Shown here: positions 35,920 to 45,501 of the stretch, in pieces
How positions within the stretch are numbered: position 1 is the first letter of the stretch
Layout of the letters: every line of letters starts with the position of its first letter
Source: Photobacterium frigidiphilum
GTDB lineage: Bacteria > Pseudomonadota > Gammaproteobacteria > Enterobacterales > Vibrionaceae
Length of the DNA stretch: 64,000 bases
NCBI RefSeq assembly: GCF_003025615.1
Contig: NZ_PYMJ01000007.1
Coordinates: 62,001 to 126,000, forward strand
Direction of reading: 5' to 3'
The notes under the pieces: generated by a model
What the model was told of the DNA's origin: nothing
Databases searched by the model: none
What the model saw: only the letters and a program-made list of their open reading frames with translations
Made by a program: the position numbers and the translations under genes

Positions 35920-36612
35920 CTACAATGGCATTCCGGCTTCATCTTCCTCAACGATGTCAGTTTCAGTCAGAGCATCGGCTAACCATTGCTGCATTTCAGT
36001 CGATGCTAATGCGCGCTGCATATACTGTTCTGCTGATGGTGAAACTTTCACGCCATACGTCACAAAACGAAAAACTACAGGTGCAAACATGCAATCGGCA
36101 ATACTCCACTTACCAAATAACCAGCCATCACCATCTATTTTATTTGTATTAAGAGACATTTGTTCAGACCAAATTTGATCAATACGCGCAATATCTTTCA
36201 ACGCGAGTTCAGAGAGTGCTAATGTTCGTTTTGCACGGCAGTTCATTGGCATTTCGTTACGAAGTGCGCTGAAACCAGAGTGCATTTCAGCAGCGATCGA
36301 TCTGGCTTTTGCACGATCCTGTATTGTTTGGGGCCATGCTGAACCACTCAAATATTGCTCATTAATATATTCACAAATGGCGAGTGAATCCCAAATTACG
36401 GTGTCTTGAGCGCTTTTTATTTGGCCATCCTGTATTTGATCGATAAGCACAGGCACTTTAAGGGCTGGTGATATTTCTGATAATTCCTCATAAAAACGTT
36501 TAGTGAATAAGGGTAACTGCACAACCTCAAATTCCAGCCCATTTTTGGCTAACATTAACCAACCACGTAAAGACCAACTCGAATAATTTTTATTGCCAAT
36601 GATCAACTTCAT
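35920..36612 (-). CDS. Glutathione S-transferase family protein
   Basis: This 230-residue protein has a thioredoxin-like N-terminal domain beginning KLIIGNKNYSSWSLRGWLML; the Ser/Tyr cluster provides the likely thiol-activating residue. The cis-proline loop is ALKVPVLIDQ, and the glutathione gamma-glutamyl site is in VIWDSLAICEYINE. A helical C-terminal domain follows. GAAGAG precedes the ATG. It is divergent from the LysR gene at 36743, which may regulate it. The substrate is unknown. Confidence 0.85.
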   Translation of the reverse strand: MKLIIGNKNYSSWSLRGWLMLAKNGLEFEVVQLPLFTKRFYEELSEISPALKVPVLIDQIQDGQIKSAQDTVIWDSLAICEYINEQYLSGSAWPQTIQDRAKARSIAAEMHSGFSALRNEMPMNCRAKRTLALSELALKDIARIDQIWSEQMSLNTNKIDGDGWLFGKWSIADCMFAPVVFRFVTYGVKVSPSAEQYMQRALASTEMQQWLADALTETDIVEEDEAGMPL

Positions 36613-36742
36613 ACACGTCTCTTCACCATTAAGATTCAGTAGATTTAATTTAACGTGTTGATTTTCTAATGACTAGCGCATAGTTTTGATAACTCATATC
36701 AGAATCTTGAATAGATGATGCTATCTGATAAAAGGAAGATAC

Positions 36743-37594
36743 ATGGACATAGATTCATTGCGAAGTTTTTTAGCTTTTGTCGAAACCGGTAGTTTTACAC
36801 GTGCAGCTAAGCAAACTCATCGCACACAGTCAGCGATTAGCATGCAAATGAAAAAGCTCGAAGAAGAACTCGGTAAAATCCTATTCACCAAGGAAGGTCG
36901 CCACTTAGTACTGAGTCATGAAGGGCAACAGTTAGCCAGTTATGCCAAGCGTATTGTTGGCTTACACGATGAAACGATTAATGCGATACGAACAGAAACA
37001 GCTTACCCTGCCCTACATCTTGGTTGCCCAGATGATTATGCAGAATCTATATTGCCTGTGGTTATTGGTCTTATTCGAGAAAGCTTAGGTAGGATTAATA
37101 TTCAAGTCACCTGTGCTTCTAGCCTTTTACTACGACAAGGTTTAGATAAAGGGGAGTTACATCTTGCCATCTTGACTCGCTCTCCCAATCTTGAAGAAGG
37201 CTATTTATTAAAAACAGATGAGGGTGTATGGATAGGTTCTAAACAACATGTATTATTAGAACATCGTCCATTACCCATCGCACTCTTTCAGTCCGATTGT
37301 AAATTTCATTCTGCCGCTTTAACGGGTTTAATGAAAAACCAGATTCCTTACGATCTTGTCAGTTGTAGCTCAAGTGCCAGCGCGCAAAAAGGCATGGTTC
37401 GTCACGGCTTGGCTATTGGGGCAATGGCACGATCGAGTCTTTCAGAAGATTTGTATGAATTGGATGAAACATGGCTTCCACCCTTACCTGCAATTCACAT
37501 TGTATTGGTTCCAGCAATAACATCGCATCCAGCATTGTCTGATAACGCGATAAAGAAAATATCGGAATCATTTCAAAATAATGCTAATAAATAG
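36743..37594 (+). CDS. LysR-family transcriptional regulator
   Basis: This 283-residue regulator has an N-terminal winged helix-turn-helix (about residues 3-62, LRSFLAFVETGSFTRAAKQ, TQSAISMQMKKLEEELG) and a C-terminal effector-binding domain starting near ALHLGCPDDYAE. A strong AAGGAAG precedes the ATG. The 130-base gap to the divergent glutathione transferase gene is a natural place for its operator. The effector is not predictable. Confidence 0.9.
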   Translation: MDIDSLRSFLAFVETGSFTRAAKQTHRTQSAISMQMKKLEEELGKILFTKEGRHLVLSHEGQQLASYAKRIVGLHDETINAIRTETAYPALHLGCPDDYAESILPVVIGLIRESLGRINIQVTCASSLLLRQGLDKGELHLAILTRSPNLEEGYLLKTDEGVWIGSKQHVLLEHRPLPIALFQSDCKFHSAALTGLMKNQIPYDLVSCSSSASAQKGMVRHGLAIGAMARSSLSEDLYELDETWLPPLPAIHIVLVPAITSHPALSDNAIKKISESFQNNANK

Positions 37595-37765
37595 TCGTAA
37601 TTTTTTAGTTTTTTAAGATTTATTCACGCTATTTTCATACTGAAACCAAAGGTTTGTTACTGACGGTGGAAGTTGCTGTTATAATGGGGTCAGGCCAACA
37701 CTGTTATGCTGATTTATAATGTCACTATAGGCAGATGTTGTGAGTATAGATTTTAAGGTAACAGC

Positions 37766-38122
37766 ATGAATTTAAAGCAAGAACTTCAACAAGTAAGCAA
37801 CAAGCTAGATAAAACTAAACGTAAACTAGCTGGTGCAGTAGACCGCGGTGATAAAGCAATTGCGGCTAAAGCTAAGTTGGAGCTAACTAAGTTAAACAAT
37901 CAAATTGCTAGCTTAAAGACAAAACAAACGCGTGATGTTAATCAACAAGGCACTGATGTTAAGTCAATGGCTTTCAAACGTGCTTTAACAAAAGCAGAAC
38001 AAGCTGACATGGGCAAACTGAAAAAGTCTGTTCGTGGTTTAGTTGTTGTTCACCCAATGACGGCACTGGGTCGTGAAATGGGTCTTAAAGAAGTAACTGG
38101 TTTTGCACCAAAAGCTTTCTAA
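37766..38122 (+). CDS. yibL: Ribosome-associated protein YibL
   Basis: This 118-residue basic protein matches E. coli YibL, a DUF2810 protein reported to associate with ribosomes. The C-terminal half is nearly diagnostic: KAEQADMGKLKKSVRGLVVV, then HPMTALGREMGLKEVTGF. The N-terminal 50 residues form a basic coiled coil (LQQVSNKLDKTKRKLAGAV). It is apparently monocistronic, with an inverted repeat downstream. Confidence 0.93.
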   Translation: MNLKQELQQVSNKLDKTKRKLAGAVDRGDKAIAAKAKLELTKLNNQIASLKTKQTRDVNQQGTDVKSMAFKRALTKAEQADMGKLKKSVRGLVVVHPMTALGREMGLKEVTGFAPKAF

Positions 38123-38162
38123 TCTACTGTTATCACGTTTTGCGTAATTAATAATAGATTTT

Positions 38163-38200
38163 TGTGCTGTATCGCTCTGTTTCGACGGGTATACAGCACA
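38163..38200. terminator. Inverted repeat between yibL and the CCGSCS gene
   Basis: TGTGCTGTAT (38163-38172) pairs perfectly with ATACAGCACA (38191-38200) around an 18-base loop and is followed on the plus strand by ATCGTTTTAC. T's also precede it. It is probably a terminator for the convergent pair, though the T-run is imperfect. Confidence 0.5.
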
Positions 38201-38219
38201 ATCGTTTTACTTTCTTTAC

Positions 38220-38396
38220 CTACGAACATGATCCGCAACAAAAGCCCGGCTCACCATGCTTTCCTTTTTTCTTTGTTTCTTCCTGCGTAGCGTCAGCATT
38301 TGTAGCTGTTGCTTGTGAAGATGCTTCTACACCTACTTTTTCCTGCTCTGCTTTGCTATCGTCTTTTTTGAAAATTTTCTTAAATGATAAACCCAT
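38220..38396 (-). CDS. CCGSCS-motif small protein
   Basis: This 58-residue protein ends exactly in GFCCGSCS. The N-terminus MGLSFKKIFKKDDSK is followed by a polar Ala/Thr/Glu linker and KKKGKHGEPG before the cysteine tail. I recall a named family of marine gammaproteobacterial proteins of about 60 residues defined by an invariant C-terminal CCGSCS; its function is unknown. Three cysteines in six residues suggest metal or cofactor binding or a modified peptide. GAGGAAG lies 5 bases before the ATG, which supports a real gene. It is convergent with yibL. Confidence 0.82.
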   Translation of the reverse strand: MGLSFKKIFKKDDSKAEQEKVGVEASSQATATNADATQEETKKKGKHGEPGFCCGSCS

Positions 38397-38667
38397 AATA
38401 ACTTCCTCGATATAAATGACGTAATAACTGATCTTTAGCTAAGTCTTTTTAGCTGCGATCAATAAGGTGTAATTTAAATACATGTTATTATCTGTAGCCG
38501 TCTTAGTCAATACTTCAATTGATGGAGGTATAACTCATTAACATTTTCTATAATTAATTTACTCGAAATCTCCCTAAAAATATGGCATCTTCTACCTCTT
38601 ATATCGATCTTGATAAGTAGATGGTCAGGAACTTGTTTAGGTGGGCATTACATGACGGAGAATTACT

Positions 38668-38775
38668 TTGGATAAATTTATCCCAATATTAAATAAAATT
38701 GCAGCTACACTAGGGATGCTAATGTTTGTAATCGGTGGTGGTTTAGCATTATTTGTCATGGTTTATGGTAACTGA
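38668..38775 (+). CDS. Single-span small membrane protein, 35 aa, TTG start
   Basis: From a TTG preceded by CGGAG at 7 bases, the frame encodes a 35-residue peptide beginning DKFIPILNKI. A strongly hydrophobic helix (AATLGMLMFVIGGGLALFVMV) fills most of the rest before YGN and the stop. Size and shape resemble small subunits of membrane complexes, but no partner genes adjoin. The sequence is otherwise isolated in a long gap. Confidence 0.5.
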   Translation: MDKFIPILNKIAATLGMLMFVIGGGLALFVMVYGN

Positions 38776-38929
38776 TATACGTCAATCATAAGCCATGAGC
38801 AACTTGGGTATAGAGCTGATGACTTAAAAGGAACGGGAATTTTTTTTGACTATAAGTTGATAATACTCCGTCCCTTTTAATAATCAGTAAGACCAAGACA
38901 ACACCATCACGATATTTGACAGATTAGCT

Positions 38930-39688
38930 CTACATTCGCATACCACCATCTACTTCTAGCACACGTCCGGTAAAATAATCACTTTCAAAAATATACTTTG
39001 CAGCATGTGCGATCTCACTGGTTTCCCCTATTCTTCCTACTGGCACCATTTTTTTCAAACGCTCGACAGCTTCAGGTTTTAATTGTTCAGCCATCGCAGT
39101 GTTAACAACACCAGGTGCAATAGCCGCTGCGCGTATACCATAACGAGCAAGCTCTTTAGCCCAACACGTTGCCATCGTCGCAACCGCAGCTTTTGACGCA
39201 GCATAATTGGTCTGTCCGATATTTCCTGCACGCGCCACACTGGAAATATTAATAATGACGCCTTTACGTTCTGTCTGGATCATCTTCACTGCAGCCTCTC
39301 TTCCGCATAAAAAAGACCCTGTTACATTAACATCCATCACGGCATTAAATTGCTCTAATGACATCTTACTGATCTCGCCATCTTTGGCTTTTACCAACAA
39401 CCCATCGCGTAATATACCGGCATTGTTAATCAACCCATCGAGCTGACCGAAGTCTTCAATAATGTCATTAAATGCCTGCACTACTTCAGCTTCATTCGTT
39501 ACATCTACTTTATATATCATTGCCTTAGTACTTAGCATATGACATTGGTCTTGGGTTTTACGCAGTGCTTCTTCATTAACATCAAGCAGTGCTAGTTCAG
39601 CGCCTGATTGTGCCAAAGTAACGGCCATCATTTGCCCTAGTCCTTGCCCTGCACCTGTTATTGCAATCACGCTCTGTTTTAGGTCCAT
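38930..39688 (-). CDS. Short-chain dehydrogenase, probably 3-hydroxy-2-methylbutyryl-CoA dehydrogenase
   Basis: This 252-residue Rossmann-fold SDR has the cofactor motif TGAGQGLG (11-18), NNAG, and the catalytic Ser-Tyr-Lys of ISSVARAG...NYAASKAAV. Generic annotation would be FabG-like 3-oxoacyl reductase. As the last gene of the valine/isoleucine operon, the same position that an SDR holds in the Shewanella ivd operon as I recall it, it more likely oxidises 2-methyl-3-hydroxybutyryl-CoA in isoleucine breakdown. AAGGAT precedes the ATG. The gap to mmsB is 40 bases. Confidence 0.8.
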   Translation of the reverse strand: MDLKQSVIAITGAGQGLGQMMAVTLAQSGAELALLDVNEEALRKTQDQCHMLSTKAMIYKVDVTNEAEVVQAFNDIIEDFGQLDGLINNAGILRDGLLVKAKDGEISKMSLEQFNAVMDVNVTGSFLCGREAAVKMIQTERKGVIINISSVARAGNIGQTNYAASKAAVATMATCWAKELARYGIRAAAIAPGVVNTAMAEQLKPEAVERLKKMVPVGRIGETSEIAHAAKYIFESDYFTGRVLEVDGGMRM

Positions 39689-39728
39689 GCTATATCCTTA
39701 TTTAAAGCAAAGTACATCGCTAGCACTA

Positions 39729-40628
39729 TTATTGACGCTGATAAAACTTAAATAAACTTGAAAAATCGAGTGCTTCATTACCGTTAACATTATGAAATGC
39801 GTATAGGTTTCTTGCTAATGTACCCATTGGAATGGAAGATTGACTTTGAATAGCGGCATCCATCCCTAAACCAAGATCTTTCAGCATTAACTTACTCATA
39901 AATCCAGGTTGATAGTTATTACTGGCTGGTGCGTTTTCCATTACACCTGGGCATGGGTTATACAATTCTAATGCCCAATTTCGCCCGGAGCTTTGTAGCA
40001 TAATGTTAGAGAGCACTTTGGGGTCGAGACCATTATCAATCCCAAGATTAAGTGCTTCACAGGTGCCAGACATTAAAATACCGAGCATAAGGTTATTACA
40101 GATTTTCGCCATCTGACCATCACCCGCATGACCTGCATGGAAAATATTTTTGCCAACGTGTTGTAAAATCGCGTGGGCTTTACCAAAAGCAGCCTCTGTT
40201 CCACCAACAATAAAGGTTAATGAAGCAGCTTTAGCACCTGCAACCCCACCCGATACTGGTGCATCAACAAACTGTAACCCTTTATTTGCGGCTTCATTCG
40301 CCACTAAGCGAGCTGAATCGGGGTCAATGGTTGAAGAATCGATTAAAAACGTATTTCTACAAACAAGATTAAGCAGCCCTATACCACCATGATGATCACC
40401 AAGATACACAGCACGAACATGTGATCCAGCAGGCAACATTGTAATGACCGTACTTGCCCCTTTGACAACATCTTCTAAAGAAGCTGACACAATCGCCCCT
40501 AAAGGCTCTAACTTTTTCGCTGCCAATTCATTTAAATCAAATACTTGTACGTTAAAACCTGCTGCTAGCAAGTTTTTCGCCATAGGACTACCCATGTTAC
40601 CCAGTCCAATAAATGCAATTGTGCTCAT
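39729..40628 (-). CDS. mmsB: 3-hydroxyisobutyrate dehydrogenase
   Basis: This 299-residue enzyme oxidises 3-hydroxyisobutyrate to methylmalonate semialdehyde in valine degradation, using NAD. The signature FIGLGNMGSPMAKNLLAAG stands at the N-terminus (5-23). The substrate loop is DAPVSGGVAGAKA, and the catalytic lysine is in GDGQMAKICNNLMLG. The C-terminal helical domain includes LMLKDLGLGMDAA. GAGGAGG precedes the ATG. It acts directly after the hydrolase encoded upstream. Confidence 0.92.
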   Translation of the reverse strand: MSTIAFIGLGNMGSPMAKNLLAAGFNVQVFDLNELAAKKLEPLGAIVSASLEDVVKGASTVITMLPAGSHVRAVYLGDHHGGIGLLNLVCRNTFLIDSSTIDPDSARLVANEAANKGLQFVDAPVSGGVAGAKAASLTFIVGGTEAAFGKAHAILQHVGKNIFHAGHAGDGQMAKICNNLMLGILMSGTCEALNLGIDNGLDPKVLSNIMLQSSGRNWALELYNPCPGVMENAPASNNYQPGFMSKLMLKDLGLGMDAAIQSQSSIPMGTLARNLYAFHNVNGNEALDFSSLFKFYQRQ

Positions 40629-40677
40629 GAAACGCCTCCTCTCTTGAGGTTATTGAAGTTATCTAAATCAATCTAAG

Positions 40678-41805
40678 TTATAGATCTAGTTGCGCTAACG
40701 GATGTGTTCCTTCTGACCATAATGACGTAAATAACGTATCGATAAGGGTGGTATCAACCTCGTTCACTGTCTTAAATAACCAATTTGGCTCACCACTTTT
40801 ATCAATTAAGCGAGCACGTACCCCTTCTTGGAATTCACCCAACGCCCCACACCTCACAGATAAGCTAAGCTCAAGTTTGAAGCATTCAGCTAATGACAGT
40901 GACTGACATTGCGTCACTTGCCTAAAGCATATGTGTGCAGTTATAGGACTGCCAACTTCAAGAGTATGCTTGGCTGTTTCTATCCATTGCCCCATACCAT
41001 CCATGGCTAAAATATTTTGACAAATAGTATTCAAATCACTACCGCTACATGCTGCTTGGATATGCGAAAAATAAGGCACAAGTTGGCTAGCGGGTTGATG
41101 ATGAATAGTTGGCTGGGACAAGCTATCGAGCAATTCACTGACCATGGCATGATTATCATCGATGCCTCGCCAAGAGTTGGCTTGTAAATGTTCTAATACT
41201 GTCGACTTATGTTCAGAAAGTAGAAAGTTATCGGCAATATTAAGGGCAATAGCATCACTGGCATTAATGGGGGCACCGGTTAAGCCTAAGAATAAACCGA
41301 TACCGGGCTCTAGCCGATTAAGGAACCACGTTCCCCCTACATCTGGGTACAGACCAATACTGATTTCAGGCATTGCTAGCCGTGACCTAGGTGTAACAAC
41401 TTTATGGCTGGCGCCAATATATAAACCAATGCCGCCTCCCATAACAATACCGTCACCCCAAGCAATAATCGGTTTTTTGTAGGTATGGATAAGATAATCA
41501 CATTGATACTCTACAGCGAAATAGTCGGTTAAAAACGCTTGAGATGTACTGACCGTTTCGCTTTTCATTGCATGATACATCGAGCGAACATCGCCACCAG
41601 CACAGAAGGCTTTTTCACCCGCACCATCTAGAAAAACACTCACAATATGTTCATCATCTTGCCATGTCATCAGCTTGTCTTTTAATTGCACCAACATATC
41701 GAATGTCAGCGCATTTAACGACGCTGTGTTCTCTAATATCGCGACACCAATCTTATGATCGCTATCGTCACACTCTAATTCTTCAAAACTGACTCTGCCT
41801 GTCAT
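40678..41805 (-). CDS. 3-hydroxyisobutyryl-CoA hydrolase
   Basis: This 375-residue crotonase-fold protein is longer than hydratases by the C-terminal extension typical of HIBCH enzymes. The oxyanion segments are AFCAGGDVRSMYHAM and GIVMGGGIGLYIGASHKVV. MPEISIGLYPDVGGTWFL carries the Glu/Asp pair that distinguishes hydrolases of this family. It releases free 3-hydroxyisobutyrate from its CoA ester for mmsB. TAGGAGA precedes the ATG. Confidence 0.9.
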   Translation of the reverse strand: MTGRVSFEELECDDSDHKIGVAILENTASLNALTFDMLVQLKDKLMTWQDDEHIVSVFLDGAGEKAFCAGGDVRSMYHAMKSETVSTSQAFLTDYFAVEYQCDYLIHTYKKPIIAWGDGIVMGGGIGLYIGASHKVVTPRSRLAMPEISIGLYPDVGGTWFLNRLEPGIGLFLGLTGAPINASDAIALNIADNFLLSEHKSTVLEHLQANSWRGIDDNHAMVSELLDSLSQPTIHHQPASQLVPYFSHIQAACSGSDLNTICQNILAMDGMGQWIETAKHTLEVGSPITAHICFRQVTQCQSLSLAECFKLELSLSVRCGALGEFQEGVRARLIDKSGEPNWLFKTVNEVDTTLIDTLFTSLWSEGTHPLAQLDL

Positions 41806-41880
41806 ACCGTCTCCTAGATTAATCAGTTTTTCATGTAAATCATTACCTCATCAGGCAGGCATTACTGGTCTTATCAATGA

Positions 41881-42669
41881 TTACTGATTCTTCCAATTAG
41901 GCTTTCGCTTCTCTAAGAATGCCTGCACACCTTCAGCTTGGTCTTCGGTATCAAATAAGTTCACGAACAATTCTCGCTCTTTCATCAAACCGTATTGTAA
42001 CGGCGCTGTTCGGGTATGCTGAATTAAGGTTTTACATGCGGTGACAGAAGATGGGGATTGATTGGCAACAGATTCAGCCAACAAAATAGCTGTCTCTAAT
42101 GCTTTTCCCTGTTGCACGACCTCTTCAACAAGGCGGATAGTAAGTGCATGATCGGCTGTTACTCGCTCACCACATAAAATAATGCGTTTTGCCCAGCCTT
42201 CTCCAACCAGCAAAGTCAGATTTTGTGTGCCTCCCGCACACGGTAATAACCCGACTTTCGCTTCAGGTAATGCCATCACTGCTTGTTGCTCTGCAATTCT
42301 AATGTCACACGCGAGGGCTACCTCTAATCCTCCTCCCATTGCATAACCATTAATTGCAGCAATAGATACGCCTCGAAATGAAGATAACGTTTCAAAGGCT
42401 TCGCCAAAACAACGTGCCATATCAAATGCGACCGTTTTATCGCCACTGGCAAATAATTTAAGATCCGCTCCAGCAGAAAAGAACTTTTCGCCTTGCCCTG
42501 TGATCACTAAGGCATACACATCTTTATTTTGGTTAAGCGAACACACTAGCTGTTTAAGCTGATTGAGGCTGGTTTCCGTCCATGTATTCGCGGGTGGATT
42601 ATTCATCGTTATAACAGCAACGTGATTATGAATAATGGACTCAATTGCATTTTCTTTTAGTAATGACAT
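41881..42669 (-). CDS. Enoyl-CoA hydratase (methacrylyl-CoA/tiglyl-CoA hydration)
   Basis: This 262-residue crotonase-family hydratase has the oxyanion-hole segments FFSAGADLKLF and INGYAMGGGLEVALACDIR and the acid-base Glu region ALPEAKVGLLPCAGGTQNL. AAGGGA lies 9 bases before the ATG at 42669; the frame is open two more codons to a TTG that lacks this spacing. Position between the acyl-CoA dehydrogenase and the hydrolase implies hydration of methacrylyl-CoA (valine) and probably tiglyl-CoA (isoleucine). Confidence 0.88.
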   Translation of the reverse strand: MSLLKENAIESIIHNHVAVITMNNPPANTWTETSLNQLKQLVCSLNQNKDVYALVITGQGEKFFSAGADLKLFASGDKTVAFDMARCFGEAFETLSSFRGVSIAAINGYAMGGGLEVALACDIRIAEQQAVMALPEAKVGLLPCAGGTQNLTLLVGEGWAKRIILCGERVTADHALTIRLVEEVVQQGKALETAILLAESVANQSPSSVTACKTLIQHTRTAPLQYGLMKERELFVNLFDTEDQAEGVQAFLEKRKPNWKNQ

Positions 42670-42736
42670 CACCAAGCATCCCTTAACGCTATTGATATGT
42701 TTTCGGTTATATTTTGTATAGCGGTATACTTTCTGA

Positions 42737-43927
42737 TTATAAGATTTCAGTCCCTTCGGCTAACAACCGACGGGCAATGATCAAGCGCATTATTTCGTTT
42801 GTACCTTCCAATATCTGATGTACTCGTACATCTCTGAAATAACGTTCAAGCGGGTATTCTTTGATATAACCATAGCCACCATAAAGCTGTAATGCTTGGT
42901 CACACACAGTAAAACCTGTATCTGTAGCAAAACGCTTAGCCATGGCACAATAGGCCGTCGCTTCAGGATCTTGTCGATCAAGCTTACTCGCGGCATAGCG
43001 AACCAATTGCCGAGCTGCAACAAGCTCTGTTGCCATATCGGCAAGCTTGAATTGTAGCCCCTGAAATTGCGCCAAGCTTTTCCCGAACTGTTTGCGCTCA
43101 TTCATATATTGCGTCGCTTGATTCAAGGCTTGTTGCGCTGTACCAACAGAACAAGTGGCAATATTGATCCGGCCACCATCAAGCCCTTTCATCGCAAAGG
43201 TAAAGCCTTCCCCTTCTTGACCCAATAAATTACGCATGGGGATCGCGACATTATCAAACGTAATTGAGCGGGTTGGCTGACTGTTCCACCCCATTTTGGG
43301 CTCTTTTCGCCCATAGGTAATGCCTGCAGCATCGGCTGGTACAATAAACGCAGAAATACCTTTTGCACCACTTTTATGCTCTGCTTTTTTATTGCCACCT
43401 TGCTCGTCATTAACCGTTCGCGCCATTACCACCAACACATCGGTTTCACCTGCACCTGAAATAAACGTTTTGGCGCCATTAAGAATGTATTGGTCTTTTA
43501 TCTTCTTCGCTGACGTTGTAAGGGCAGCGGCGTCTGATCCCGCATTGGGTTCGGTTAAACAATAAGAGCCAAGCCAGTCTCCCGTGATTAATTGCGGACA
43601 ATATTCAGCCTTGGCTTCATCAGTCGCGAAACTCGCAATCATCCATGTCACCATATTATGAATAGTCATGAAGGCTGTAGTCGATGTACATCCCATCGCG
43701 AGTTGTTCAAAAATAATCGACGAATCTAGACGACTTAACGCTAAACCACCCTGTTCTTCTGGAGTATAAAGACTAAGAAAACCGAGTTCTCCCGCTTCTT
43801 TTAAAACATCTTTAGGGAAGATGTGTTTTTCATCCCATTCGGCCGCCATTGGGCTGAGCCGTTCTAATGCAAACTGACGGGCAGTTTCTGCGAAAGCACG
43901 TTGATCTTCATTTAATTCAAAGTCCAT
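42737..43927 (-). CDS. Acyl-CoA dehydrogenase (isobutyryl-/2-methylbutyryl-CoA)
   Basis: This 396-residue flavoprotein is a typical acyl-CoA dehydrogenase: YCLTEPNAGSDAAAL binds FAD and substrate, RKQFGKSLAQFQGLQFKLAD follows, and QLYGGYGYIKEYPLERYFRD precedes the catalytic Glu in ILEGTNEIMRLIIARRLL. Operon position implies isobutyryl-CoA and 2-methylbutyryl-CoA as substrates. Electrons go to ETF. CGGAG precedes the ATG. Confidence 0.9.
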   Translation of the reverse strand: MDFELNEDQRAFAETARQFALERLSPMAAEWDEKHIFPKDVLKEAGELGFLSLYTPEEQGGLALSRLDSSIIFEQLAMGCTSTTAFMTIHNMVTWMIASFATDEAKAEYCPQLITGDWLGSYCLTEPNAGSDAAALTTSAKKIKDQYILNGAKTFISGAGETDVLVVMARTVNDEQGGNKKAEHKSGAKGISAFIVPADAAGITYGRKEPKMGWNSQPTRSITFDNVAIPMRNLLGQEGEGFTFAMKGLDGGRINIATCSVGTAQQALNQATQYMNERKQFGKSLAQFQGLQFKLADMATELVAARQLVRYAASKLDRQDPEATAYCAMAKRFATDTGFTVCDQALQLYGGYGYIKEYPLERYFRDVRVHQILEGTNEIMRLIIARRLLAEGTEIL

Positions 43928-43969
43928 ACATCGCTCCGATTGCGCGGCATTACAGCCTCAAGTAAATAG

Positions 43970-45463
43970 CTACTTCAAGTGAATAGTAAAGTTGGGACCT
44001 GATGGAATATCATCATCAAACCAACGCGCTGTTACCGTTTTCGTTTCGGTGTAAAAACGAACAGCTTGCTTACCGTAAGCATGTAAATCACCGTAAAAAC
44101 TGCCTCTCCAACCAGTAAACGAAAAAAAAGGCAATGGCACTGGAATCGGTACATTGATACCGACTTGGCCGACTTGAATTTCGTGCTGGTATTTACGCGC
44201 AGCACCGCCACTGGCGGTAAAAATGGATGTTCCGTTGCCGTATGGGTTATTGTTCACCAGTGCTATGGCATCTTCCAAAGTGTCCACTTCGATACACATC
44301 AATACTGGTCCAAATATTTCTTGCTGATAAATCGACATGTTCGTTTTGACGCCACTAAATAGTGTTGGCCCTACCCAGTTACCATTAGGGAAACCGTCGA
44401 CTGTACACTGGCTACCATCAAGTTCGCACACGGCTCCCTGATCTTTTCCTTCTTGAATTAAACCCAGCACGCGTGTTTTTGCTGGAGCGCTAATTAAAGG
44501 TCCATAGCCTGCGTTAGCGTCGTCCCAACATCCAGGTTGAATCTTTGCCATTTCGTTTTTTAAATCTGGAATCCACTCTTTTGCCCCATCAATAAACACC
44601 GCGACTGAAATTGCCATGCAACGTTGACCCGCAGCCCCAACAGATGCACCAACCAAATTACTGATCACCTGTGCCTTGTTGGCATCGGGCATTACCACCA
44701 TATGATTTTTAGCGCCCGCAAAAGCCTGAACACGTTTAAAGTGTTGCGTACCAGTTTGATAAATATATTTTGCAACAGCGACTGAACCCACAAACGAAAT
44801 GGTACAAATGTCTGGATGAGACAGCAGAAAATCGACTTGTTGCTTACGACCATGAATAATCTGCAGAATCCCCTTTGGCGCACCCGCTTGCTCAAATAAT
44901 TCAGCTAAACGAATTGAGGTTAGCGGTACTTGTTCGGAAGGTTTCAAAACAAAGGTATTGCCGCTCGCGATGGCTATAGGAAACATCCATAAGGGGATCA
45001 TTGCAGGAAAGTTAAATGGGGTAATACCACAGCACACACCAAGCGGTTGGGTAATGGAGTAAGTATCGATGTCTGTTGCGACATTCTCGACCATTTCCCC
45101 CATCATGTTGCTTGCTATATTGGCAGCTTGCTCAACCACTTCAATACCACGCCACACATCCCCTTTGGCGTCGGTTAGGATTTTACCCGTTTCTTGCGAT
45201 AGTAGCGTTGCCAGTTCGTCATGATGTTCTTTCAATAAATGTTGATATCGCAGCATGAGTCTAGCGCGATCTGGCACAGCAACAGCTTTCCACGATTGAA
45301 AGGCGTTAGTCGCACTGGTAATGGCTTCAACCATTTCAGGTTCTGTTGCGCAGGGCAATTCGGCAATCACATCGTTTGTCGCGGGGTTGGTCACATCCAC
45401 CCACTCTTCAGTCACTGACTGACGAAACTCACCATCAATAAATAAGGGAACAGATTTAATCAT
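43970..45463 (-). CDS. mmsA: Methylmalonate-semialdehyde dehydrogenase (CoA-acylating)
   Basis: This 497-residue aldehyde dehydrogenase converts methylmalonate semialdehyde to propionyl-CoA. The active-site Cys lies in [11 protein letters not shown] and the cofactor fold includes [18 protein letters not shown] and [13 protein letters not shown]. The C-terminal [20 protein letters not shown] is a strong MmsA marker. The frame is open a further 30 codons to 45553, into the thiolase gene, but AAAAGGAC lies ahead of the ATG at 45463, which gives the normal family length. Confidence 0.93.
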   Translation of the reverse strand: MIKSVPLFIDGEFRQSVTEEWVDVTNPATNDVIAELPCATEPEMVEAITSATNAFQSWKAVAVPDRARLMLRYQHLLKEHHDELATLLSQETGKILTDAKGDVWRGIEVVEQAANIASNMMGEMVENVATDIDTYSITQPLGVCCGITPFNFPAMIPLWMFPIAIASGNTFVLKPSEQVPLTSIRLAELFEQAGAPKGILQIIHGRKQQVDFLLSHPDICTISFVGSVAVAKYIYQTGTQHFKRVQAFAGAKNHMVVMPDANKAQVISNLVGASVGAAGQRCMAISVAVFIDGAKEWIPDLKNEMAKIQPGCWDDANAGYGPLISAPAKTRVLGLIQEGKDQGAVCELDGSQCTVDGFPNGNWVGPTLFSGVKTNMSIYQQEIFGPVLMCIEVDTLEDAIALVNNNPYGNGTSIFTASGGAARKYQHEIQVGQVGINVPIPVPLPFFSFTGWRGSFYGDLHAYGKQAVRFYTETKTVTARWFDDDIPSGPNFTIHLK

Positions 45464-45501
45464 TGCTATGTCCTTTTTAGACGAGCCGTTATCACAAAAA
45501 C

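Noticed and set aside
38814..38880. Imperfect inverted repeat (AAAAGGAACGGG with CCGTCCCTTTT) near the end of the SDR gene
   Set aside because: The stem is interrupted and the T-run lies in the loop region, so it is too weak to call a terminator.
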